From assembly GCA_015064195.1 (NCBI GenBank), contig SVSO01000102.1, forward strand, positions 1 through 9,669: a stretch of DNA of 9,669 nt, read 5' to 3'. Below the pieces are notes generated by a model. It ran no database searches, was not told where the DNA came from, and saw only the letters and a list, made by a program, of their open reading frames with translations. The first letter of the stretch is position 1. Every line of letters begins with the position of its first letter. This DNA is from Oscillospiraceae bacterium (lineage in GTDB: Bacteria > Bacillota_A > Clostridia > Oscillospirales > CAG-272). Both the position numbers and the translations under genes were made by a program. Of the stretch, positions 1-5,643 are shown piece by piece.

Positions 1-14
1 ACGAACGTATCCAA

Positions 15-55
15 CTCAAAACAAAACTGACACCACTCGAAATGCGATGTCAGTT
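15..55 (-). terminator. Possible intrinsic terminator, minus strand
   Basis: On the minus strand AACTGACA (48-55) pairs perfectly with TGTCAGTT (25-32) around a 15-base loop, and the stem is followed by TTTTGTTTT. The stem is AT-rich and the loop long, so it is weaker than the other terminators in the window. It would end the transcript started near 231. Confidence 0.4.
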
Positions 56-231
56 CGTTGCTTGAATTTAATATTTTCTACCAAACGAGGCTTTTTTGCA
101 CTGTCCGCACAATTTGGGGCAGTTCACGTCATAGCGATGGCTTTTCTCACAATAATTTGAACGTCGTTATGCTTTACTTCCGAAATGTTTGCAAATCCGT
201 GAATGAGCAGATAGGCGGGGCTGCTCATTGC
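15..231 (-). ncRNA. Candidate small transcript, unknown family
   Basis: A consensus promoter on the minus strand (near 238-266) should start transcription at about 231, and a terminator-like hairpin lies at 25-55, so the predicted transcript is about 215 nt. Its first bases form a perfect 9-bp hairpin (202-210 with 221-229, loop of ten). No convincing gene fills it. A 34-codon frame begins with an ATG at 228 and stops at 124, but it would have almost no leader and no ribosome site. Another frame ends near 60 with a Cys-Pro-Lys-Leu-Cys-Gly-Gln-Cys knuckle but has no plausible start. I do not recognise the RNA. It could be a small RNA, a decayed small gene, or the end of a mobile element. The promoter and hairpins are seen directly; the RNA itself is inferred. 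Confidence 0.35.
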
Positions 232-237
232 AAGTTT

Positions 238-266
238 ATTATAGCAGATGCACGTGCTTTCGTCAA
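238..266 (-). promoter_or_regulatory. Sigma-A promoter, minus strand
   Basis: Read on the minus strand, TTGACG (261-266) is followed after exactly 17 bases by TATAAT (238-243). Transcription would start near 231 and run toward the left edge of the window. No protein gene with a ribosome site lies directly downstream, which is why a small RNA is considered. Confidence 0.7.
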
Positions 267-316
267 GGTTTGGAGCGGAATGTTTACAAAGGCTTAACTA
301 AATGGGCAGAAGTAGC

Positions 317-350
317 GATAAGGGACGAATCTGTGGATTCGTCCCTTATC
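317..350. repeat. Perfect 15-bp palindrome, repeat-like
   Basis: GATAAGGGACGAATC (317-331) is followed by the loop TGTG and its exact reverse complement (336-350). Related sequence brackets it: GGCTTAACTAAATGGGC just before (291-307) and a GGGCTTAAGTTAATGACATTGGGC-like stretch just after (from 362). The arrangement resembles dispersed palindromic (REP or MITE-like) units. There is no T-run directly after the stem, so it is a poor intrinsic terminator. Copy number in the genome cannot be seen from here. Confidence 0.55.
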
Positions 351-481
351 TTAATGGGGATGGGCTTAAGTTAATGACATTGGGCGGGATTCCCCCTCTT
401 TTGTTTGCGATTGCATAGCGAAACTGTACTCTTTTCGGAGAAACGCTCGCAATTGGAGGAAATTCCAACCACATCACATAT

Positions 482-524
482 ATGAAATATGAGTTTGGAA
501 TGCGGTTCGCCGCTCATATTTCAT
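482..524. repeat. 12-bp inverted repeat with inner TTCG hairpin
   Basis: ATGAAATATGAG (482-493) is exactly inverted at 513-524. The region between can itself fold as GCGG (502-505), TTCG, CCGC (510-513), a classic stable tetraloop stem that shares one base with the outer arm. TTTTCC follows. It lies about 100 bases before the oxidoreductase remnant. It may be an operator, a leader RNA structure, or part of a mobile element. Confidence 0.45.
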
Positions 525-582
525 TTTCCACCGTTGAATCGCAGAATTTATTGCTGGAAACTTATTTTTGAGGTTTCCAAAA
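518..582 (+). repeat. Shared leader segment, copy 1
   Basis: A 65-bp segment upstream of the oxidoreductase remnant resembles the segment at 1828-1892 upstream of the solute-binding-protein gene. Both start with ATTTCATTTT, carry GTTGAAT about 15 bases in, have a T-rich middle, and end in CCAAAA, with the same total length. The ribosome site lies about 28 bases further down in this copy and 16 in the other. It may mark co-regulation or a duplicated leader. Confidence 0.45.
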
Positions 583-621
583 TGTTGATAAAGCGGCGGA
601 ATGCCGCGAAAGGAGATCGTA

Positions 622-1789
622 ATGATGACATTACAGACGGATATCTGTATCATCGGTGCAGGTCCCGCAGGATGTGCCGCGGCCATCGCAGCACGCCGGA
701 TGGGTGCACGTGTACTGCTCGATTTTCAGCCACATTCTCGAAAATTCCACCTGCGTTACCGGCGGGCGACGCATCTAATCGCCGGAGACGCTAAAAACTT
801 TGCTCATCGATATGCTCACCGATGCTGGTGCGGAATTGCTGCTCCACAGCTTTGTCACTGGCGTTGACGCGACGGACGGGCGCATCTCGCAAGTGCGCAT
901 CCATACCAAATCAGGCGAGATAGCTATTGCGGCTGAGACTTTCCTCGACTGTACGGGCGACGGCGACGTGAATGCGCTGGCTGGCGTACCCTTTGACATG
1001 GGGCGAGAGGATGGACTGATGCAGCCTATGACGGTGGAGTTCATGATCGGCGGCGTGGACAACTCACGCGCGGCATTCGCGGGGATCGGCACACCTGCAC
1101 TGAATGCGAAGATGCAGGAATATCTCGCTGATGGGCGTGTTGCATTCCCAGTGGGTTCAATTATCGTCATCGAGGGTGTGAATCTCGGCACAGCATTTGT
1201 GAATATGACTAATGTCATCCATGTAGATGCAACGAACGTGTTTGATCAGACCCGCGCGAAGCTGGAAGCCAGACGGCAGATTCCGCAGATCGTGCGTTTC
1301 CTGCGTGAAAATGCTGAGGGATACGAGAACTGCTATGTACTTGCCTCAGCGGCCTATGCGGGTGCGCGGGAATCGCGGCGCATCCGAGGACGCTATACCG
1401 TGACCGCTTCGGATATTCAGGCAGGCACACGCTTTGATGACTGGCTTGTGGACGGCGCAACATATCCCTTTGGCATCCACAATCCGGAGGGCACCGTCGG
1501 CATCGTAAAGGGATGTCCGCGCGATTCGAAGCTCCGATATACGTTGCCCTACCGCAGCTTCACGCCGGAGGAAATGAAGAATCTCCTTGTCGCCGGACGA
1601 TGCATCTCCGGTGACCATTACGCCCACAGCAGTTATCGTGTAATGCCAATCTGCTTCGCCATGGGCGAAGGGGTCGGAACCGCGGCAGCACTGGCACTGC
1701 GCGACGGTACGGACGCGGCAGCACTCTCGATGGAGCAGATTCACGAGGTGCAGAAACTCATTAAAGAAGGCATTTATGGTAACCTCTGA
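622..1789 (+). pseudogene. FAD-dependent oxidoreductase, broken (deletion and frameshift)
   Basis: This is the remnant of a flavoprotein of the FAD_oxidored (PF12831-like) family, cytoplasmic enzymes often found beside carbohydrate-utilisation genes. An AAGGAGA site (610-616) precedes the ATG. The first 33 codons give a beta-alpha-beta nucleotide-binding fold with GAGPAG at residues 12-17. That frame then loses similarity and stops near 867. The rest is in another frame, from about 782 (ProGluThrLeuLys) to 1789. It keeps the family's LDCTGDGDVNALAG motif, a GARESRRIRGRYT segment, and the C-terminal LLVAGRCIS and RVMPICFAMGEG motifs. Only about 20 codons separate the halves where the family has roughly 60 to 100, including the GG motif that contacts FAD, so there is a deletion as well as a frame change. 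A TTG at 800 could start a 329-residue fragment, but it would lack the FAD fold. The family is clear; the exact substrate is unknown. Confidence 0.8.
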
Positions 1790-1804
1790 TAATATAAGCA
1801 AGCA

Positions 1805-1829
1805 ATGATTTGTTAAGTGGACATCGTAT
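1805..1829 (+). repeat. 25-bp inverted repeat, left copy
   Basis: This 25-bp stretch, with core TTGTTAAGTGGACATC, matches the reverse complement of 3573-3597 at 23 of 25 positions. The two copies face each other across the solute-binding-protein gene. The GTGGACA/TGTCCAC core recalls ends of some insertion sequences, but no transposase lies between the copies. This copy overlaps the start of the shared leader segment by two bases. Confidence 0.6.
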
Positions 1830-1892
1830 TTCATTTTTTTGCTGTTGAATTGAAAAACAGTTCAGCGAGCTAATTTTCAGAGATTCCCAAAA
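1828..1892 (+). repeat. Shared leader segment, copy 2
   Basis: This is the partner of the 65-bp segment at 518-582, aligned end to end with at most one compensating gap pair. It is 29 bases upstream of the lipoprotein start codon. No strict -35/-10 pair is visible inside it, so a leader RNA or activator site is as likely as a plain promoter. Confidence 0.45.
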
Positions 1893-1921
1893 GAGATTTA
1901 TTTTGTAAAGGAGAATACACA

Positions 1922-3409
1922 ATGAACAACAAACGTACTCTGGCACTCATCCTGACCGCACTGCTTGCCGCTTCGATTGTATCCTGCGGTTAAAGTGAAA
2001 CAACTACCGATGTATCCGGTGAAAACACCTCAACTTCTGTGCAGGAATATCCCCGTGAGGAAACGCCTGACAATTTGCCCGCACTCGACTTCAAAGGGGC
2101 AGCAGTGCGCATCCATCACCGTGGTGACGACAAGACCACGCTGCTTGAGATTGCAGGCGAGGAAAACGGCGAAGTCGTCAACGACGCGGTTTTCGCCCGC
2201 AATCGTTCCGTTGAAGAGCGGCTCAACGTGAAGCTGGAGACAATTGCCGGTGATGCGGACCATGAGAGATTTATGAGCAATCTGAAAACCGTCCTGATGT
2301 CCGGAGATGATGTTTACGACATAATCAGCGCCCTCCGGTGGCGAGCACTTCTGCAGGCAATGGAAGGGCTGTACTACAACCTCGCCGACGCGTCATATAT
2401 CGACTTCGATGCGCCGTGGTGGTGCAAAGATTACATGGCGGAGATCGCCGTGGGCTCTGAGCGATTCATGCTGGCAGGCGATATTTCCACCACACCCCTC
2501 CGAAACATAAGTGCCATGTATGTCAACAAGAGAATTTTCAGCGACAATTTCGGCGATGTTGACAATCTCTATCAGACCATCCTCGATGGCAACTGGACGC
2601 ATGATGCGCTGCGCAAATACGTTTCCGATGTTTACCAGGATCTGAACAACAACGGCTTGACCGATGACGGTGACCTGCTCGGCATCTCTACTACGCCGGT
2701 CGCCCAGACCGACCATATCTGCTACTCCGCAGGTCTACGCTACACTGAGCGTGATTCCAAGGGTATGCCGCAGCTGGTTCCCGATCAGTCCCGCAATGTA
2801 AAGGTCATCGAAACAATTTACAATCTCTTGTACGAAACCCCCGGCGCACTGGTTTATAGGAACTCCACCGCGCCGGAGAGCGAAACCTTCCAGAACTTCC
2901 TCAATGGTACGCAGCTGTTCTACCCCAATCGTATCTACAACGCCGAACTTCTGCGTGAAATGAAGGATCCCTACGGTATCATTCCCATGCCGAAGCTGGA
3001 CGATTCGCAGAAGGATTACATTTCGCTGGTGCACGATGGCACTACGCTCTACTGTGTGCCGATTGCTGCGAAGTCGATCGATATGCAGTGCGCAGTCATG
3101 GAGGCAATGTGCTCTGAGAACTACCGCACGGTCATCCCCGTACTCTATAATGTGGCGCTCAAGGTGAAGTATACACAGGACGATGTCTCCAGCCAGGTAA
3201 TCGACATCATCCACGACTCGGCGATCACCGACTTCATCTATGCGAACAACTACAACATCAATGCAGGCGTTGGTTCACTCGGAACGCTCAACCGCACGCT
3301 TCTCGGTCTTAATGCCGAGCCTTCCAAGGATTTCATGTCGAAGTATGATTCCATGAAGGAACAGGTCGGCACAATTGTCGCGAAACTGGCCGAGAATGCA
3401 GCGAAATGA
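1922..3409 (+). pseudogene. Carbohydrate-type ABC solute-binding lipoprotein with premature TAA
   Basis: The product would be the extracytoplasmic binding lipoprotein of a sugar-type ABC importer (family-1, UgpB/MalE-like size, about 495 codons). AAGGAG (1908-1913) lies eight bases before the ATG. Residues 1-23 form a full lipoprotein signal: Asn-Asn-Lys-Arg, a hydrophobic core, then Ile-Val-Ser-Cys-Gly with Cys22 as the lipid anchor. Codon 24 (1991-1993) is TAA, and the frame then stays open for 471 codons to 3409. It first gives a Ser/Thr-rich tether (SETTTDVSGENTSTS), then the binding domain, which has an NGEVVNDAVFARNRSVEERL stretch typical of clostridial members. Translation from the GTG at 2039 would give a product without a signal, which could not do the normal job. 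No permease or ATPase gene is near. It is best read as a nonsense-inactivated gene, though a sequencing error or readthrough is possible because the rest of the frame is undamaged. Confidence 0.75.
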
Positions 3410-3471
3410 TGAATACCAAGCGTTAAATGAATTGGGTACTGCGTCCCCCATGGCTCGTCTCGCTGTTCAAT

Positions 3472-3506
3472 CCCGAAAGAGGCGGCTTTTACGCCGCTTC
3501 TTCGGG
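3472..3506. repeat. Strong bulged hairpin after the solute-binding-protein gene
   Basis: CCCGAA plus GAGGCGGC (3472-3486, one bulged A at 3478) pairs with GCCGCTTC plus TTCGGG (3493-3506) around a TTTTAC loop, giving a 14-bp stem including one G-T pair. It lies 63 bases after the stop codon. No T-run follows, so it is not a standard terminator. It may protect the 3' end of the message or be a repeat unit. Confidence 0.5.
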
Positions 3507-3572
3507 GAAGGCTGACTCCGCACTTCGCGTGAGACTGGAGATGAGCGGATACGTGCTGGTCGCGCTCCAAGT

Positions 3573-3597
3573 ATAAGATGTCCACATAACAAATCAT
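3573..3597 (-). repeat. 25-bp inverted repeat, right copy
   Basis: Reverse complement of the segment at 1805-1829 with two mismatches. With its partner it encloses about 1.79 kb holding the solute-binding-protein gene and the bulged hairpin. It lies about 40 bases before the strong terminator. Confidence 0.6.
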
Positions 3598-3635
3598 GAC
3601 CGGCGGCACTAAATGTACCATAAGGTCTGCCAACT

Positions 3636-3676
3636 GCTCCTCTTTTACGGGCAACCGTAAAAGAGGAGCTTTATTT
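3636..3676 (+). terminator. Rho-independent terminator, plus strand
   Basis: GCTCCTCTTTTACGG (3636-3650) pairs perfectly with 3655-3669 around a GCAA tetraloop and is followed by TTTATTT. It would end plus-strand transcription coming from the solute-binding-protein gene and insulate the IS remnant beyond it. The opposite side has no T-run, so it works mainly in one direction. Confidence 0.85.
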
Positions 3677-3714
3677 GGGCTGATTTCCATCTCAAAAAGA
3701 CACTTTCAAAGTGA

Positions 3715-4308
3715 TTAATCGGTTAAAGAATCGCATTTTCGCAGCATTCCTTTGTGGATACGGATCGGGTCACTGTGCACGTTGTAGACATGGATTTTAT
3801 CAGAAGCTGCACGGATGTCCAGCGTCTTACGGAGATACTTGCGCGGTATGAAATAGTGAACCTTATCGTACACGAATGAGAAATCTTGCCCAACCTTCAT
3901 CTGCTTCCGCTCCATATACTCGAATACAGTTTCAGGAAGCAGCAGAAGTGCGTCTTTTTCCTCGGAGAAGAACATATCGTGGCGGGAATAGTTCAGCCCC
4001 TGGAAATTCTCCCGATTCTCCTGCTCCATCTTCCGCCAAAGGACAGCATTCAGATCCTCCAGTGAATAGAACGTCATCTTCTCCATGGCAATCAGGATGT
4101 GCATATCGATGAGCCGAACGTGCCTCTCCACGTTCGGCTTCCATCGCGGAGAGCGAACCTTCGCGGGCTGAATCACCGTGCCGTTGTGTTCCACCCATGC
4201 TTGGAAATCCTTGTTCAGCGCGAGATCGATCTAATCGCGGTTCTCCGTTACTGGAACCTTGCAGGTGTCGGGGGTAATCGTTTGCGTAATGCCACCGAAG
4301 TATGTTGG
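3715..4308 (-). pseudogene. istA: IS21-family transposase IstA, 3' remnant with internal stop
   Basis: This is the C-terminal part of the DDE transposase of IS21-type elements, which cuts and joins the element ends together with the ATPase IstB. Reading from about 4308, the frame gives YFGGITQTITPDTCKVPVTE, which fits the family segment around the second catalytic aspartate. It then meets a TAG at 4231-4233 and continues as LNKDFQAWVEHNGTVIQPAK. The third catalytic acid fits the Glu in KPNVERHV. The rest is the usual C-terminal region (YSLEDLNAVLW, VHYFIPRKYL), ending at a TAA at 3715. The helix-turn-helix part and first catalytic Asp (roughly 200 or more codons) are missing upstream, and no istB follows. 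A GTG at 4194 opens the 159-codon 3' portion but has no ribosome site. The gene is dead. Confidence 0.85.
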
Positions 4309-4357
4309 ATTACTATTGCACTGAAGAGGTGTTTCCATTATAAAGGATCTTTGTGAA

Positions 4358-4411
4358 CTGGCCGGGACATTATGACTCGCGCTGGCCCGGAATTGTGTCC
4401 CTGCTGGCCCG
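4358..4411. repeat. Triple CTGGCC repeats, IS21 end
   Basis: CTGGCCGGG (4358-4366), CTGGCCCGG (4382-4390) and CTGGCCCG (4404-4411) recur at spacings of 24 and 22 bases. Multiple internal repeats near the tips are a known feature of IS21-family ends, where the transposase binds. The position, 50 bases upstream of the istA remnant on its own strand, fits an element end left behind after internal deletion. Confidence 0.6.
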
Positions 4412-4533
4412 TTGCTATGGCAATCTGCAGACTGGTAGCAAATTTTGATAAAGTCAAAGCATATGTGTTTAAACTCTGTTTGAATGAACAAGGATAATAA
4501 TCTTCGGTTGTTTAAGTAAAATGTGAATAGAGA
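4412..4533. other. AT-rich spacer, no gene seen
   Basis: No coding region, promoter or stable hairpin was convincing between the IS21 repeats and the first of the two terminators. CGGTTGTTT occurs at 4505-4513 and again at 4580-4588 on either side of that terminator, which may be chance. Confidence 0.4.
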
Positions 4534-4569
4534 AAAACGCAGAACTCATTTCTGAATTCTGCGTTTTTT
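4534..4569. terminator. Bidirectional intrinsic terminator
   Basis: AAAACGCAGAA (4534-4544) pairs with TTCTGCGTTTT (4557-4567) around a 12-base loop. Six Ts follow on the plus strand, and on the minus strand the stem runs into TTTTT. It separates the IS remnant from the minus-strand genes and may back up the next terminator. Confidence 0.75.
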
Positions 4570-4644
4570 GTACTCTCAATCGGTTGTTTCAGATAACATC
4601 CTTATTCGTAGCCCCGCCCGTGGCGCTCCTTTTGTTACTTCCTT

Positions 4645-4682
4645 GCAAAACAAATGACCGCCTTAGCGGTCATTTGTTTTGC
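4645..4682. terminator. Terminator of the 4684-5526 lipoprotein gene
   Basis: A perfect 17-bp stem (4645-4661 with 4666-4682) with a CTTA loop begins one base after the stop codon of the minus-strand lipoprotein gene. The stem has a GC-rich top and an A-rich/T-rich base (ATTTGTTTT), as in bidirectional intrinsic terminators. Its closeness to the stop supports the annotated gene end being genuine. Confidence 0.8.
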
Positions 4683-4683
4683 T

Positions 4684-5526
4684 TTAGTTATTCTCGATGA
4701 TCCATTCGCCGACAACGAGGTCAACCACGAATGCGTCAACACGGCCTGCCTTGAGGTCCATATAAGCGTTCAGGTTGGTGTCATACTTCACAAGCTCGCC
4801 GCCTTCGGTGATGAGCGCGAGGGTAGCCTCGTCAGCATTCACAGCGTCGAGAGCGGAGGAACCGTCCTGCAGAGCAACCTTCTTGCCTGCAAGGTCAGCC
4901 TTGGTGGCGATGGGGGAATCAGCGGCAACGATGATGCACTGGGTGTTTGCCAAGTAAGGCTTGGAGAGGAACATATTGGCAACGCGCTCATCGGTCACGG
5001 ACATACCGTTCCAGATGCAGTCGATCTTCTTGCCGTCAAGCTCCATTTCCTTTGCGCTCCATTCGATGGGCTGGAGAACCAGCTCAACGCCCATGCGCTT
5101 TGCAACTTCCTTTGCAAGGTCAACGTCGAAGCCTGCGATCTCACCGGTCTTGGCATCCTGATAGCCCATGGGCGGGAAGGAAGCATCGAGACCGAGAACG
5201 AGGGTGCCCTTGTCCTTGATGTACTGGAGGGAGTTGTCGCCGTCAACCGTCTTCAGCTCGCGGGGATAGTCGGTGCCGGTGAGAAGTGCGTCCTCACGGC
5301 CGAACCATTTCTTCGCGATCTTGCCGGCGGAACCGTCAGCCATCATTTCCTCGAGGATCTTCTGAACCTCAGCGGCCAGAGCGTAGTCATCCTTGCGGAA
5401 GCCGATTGCGTACTGTTCTGCGCCGAAGTTGTCAGCCAGAACGATGTAGTCCTTCTTGCTGCCGCAGGATACGAAGCAAACGGTCAGCATGAGAACTGCG
5501 AGACATAATGCGAGAAATCTTTTCAT
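4684..5526 (-). CDS. Amino-acid-type ABC substrate-binding lipoprotein, circularly permuted order
   Basis: This family-3 (SBP_bac_3, polar amino acid type) binding lipoprotein has 280 residues and would act on the outer face of the membrane. The ATG at 5526 follows GAGGAG at eight bases; an in-frame upstream TTG/ATG extension (to 5610) has no ribosome site and overlaps the promoter. Residues 1-20 are a signal with Val-Ser-Cys21 as lipid anchor. Residues 26-84 match what is normally the C-terminal end of the family: DYIVLADNFGAEQYAIGFRK, a helix, and KKWFG at 72-76. A linker (85-98) leads into the normal start, TLVLGLDASFPPMGY, then GFDVDLAKEVAKRMGV, the ligand-carboxylate motif VTDER (Arg181), LAGKKVALQDGSS, and VDAFVVDLVVGEWIIEN at the very end. 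The chain stops where the C-terminal part normally follows, and nothing like it lies after the stop. Each element is present once, so this looks like a working permuted fold and not a fragment. No permease or ATPase gene adjoins it. Confidence 0.85.
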   Translation of the reverse strand: MKRFLALCLAVLMLTVCFVSCGSKKDYIVLADNFGAEQYAIGFRKDDYALAAEVQKILEEMMADGSAGKIAKKWFGREDALLTGTDYPRELKTVDGDNSLQYIKDKGTLVLGLDASFPPMGYQDAKTGEIAGFDVDLAKEVAKRMGVELVLQPIEWSAKEMELDGKKIDCIWNGMSVTDERVANMFLSKPYLANTQCIIVAADSPIATKADLAGKKVALQDGSSALDAVNADEATLALITEGGELVKYDTNLNAYMDLKAGRVDAFVVDLVVGEWIIENN

Positions 5527-5549
5527 GATTATTCTCCTCAAATCATATT

Positions 5550-5564
5550 TCCGGCCTTGCCGGA
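5550..5564 (-). promoter_or_regulatory. Leader hairpin of the lipoprotein gene
   Basis: TCCGGC and GCCGGA pair around a three-base loop in the roughly 45-base leader, between the transcription start and the ribosome site (about 5534-5540). It is too short to be a known riboswitch. It may stabilise the 5' end of the message. Confidence 0.35.
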
Positions 5565-5577
5565 TATTACATTCACA

Positions 5578-5606
5578 ATTATACCACAGTTTTTTCACAA
5601 AGTCAA
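5578..5606 (-). promoter_or_regulatory. Sigma-A promoter of the lipoprotein gene
   Basis: On the minus strand TTGACT (5601-5606), a 17-base spacer and TATAAT (5578-5583) give a near-perfect housekeeping promoter. It lies after the MATE stop codon, so the lipoprotein gene can be transcribed independently of the exporter upstream. Confidence 0.85.
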
Positions 5607-5643
5607 GCACTTCAGCAAATTAAATGAATAAAATTTGTGAAAT

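Larger units (their letters stand above)
351..621. other. Gene-free stretch before the oxidoreductase remnant
   Basis: No coding region was found here. Besides the inverted repeat at 482-524 and the shared leader segment at 518-582, it holds a 7-bp inverted repeat (555-561 with 573-579) and a GCGGC/GCCGC hairpin (593-597 with 603-607) three bases before the ribosome site of the following gene. No clear TTGACA/TATAAT promoter on the plus strand could be placed, so how the downstream gene was transcribed is not evident. Confidence 0.5.

Noticed and set aside
58..297. Plus-strand frame of 79 codons near the left edge
   Set aside because: It starts at a TTG without a ribosome site, has no recognisable features and lies opposite the consensus minus-strand promoter.
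1991..1993. Recoding of the TAA as an amino acid (alternative genetic code)
   Set aside because: TAA ends proS and the 4684-5526 lipoprotein gene normally in the same window, so a general reassignment is not supported.
3250..3690. Minus-strand open frame of 146 codons after the solute-binding-protein gene
   Set aside because: It reads through the perfect terminator stem and the bulged hairpin and then antisense into the solute-binding-protein gene. No family was recognised. Its start might be IS-derived but cannot be supported.
4654..5508. Plus-strand open frame of 284 codons over the permuted lipoprotein gene
   Set aside because: It begins inside the terminator hairpin, has no ribosome site, and mirrors the real gene on the other strand.
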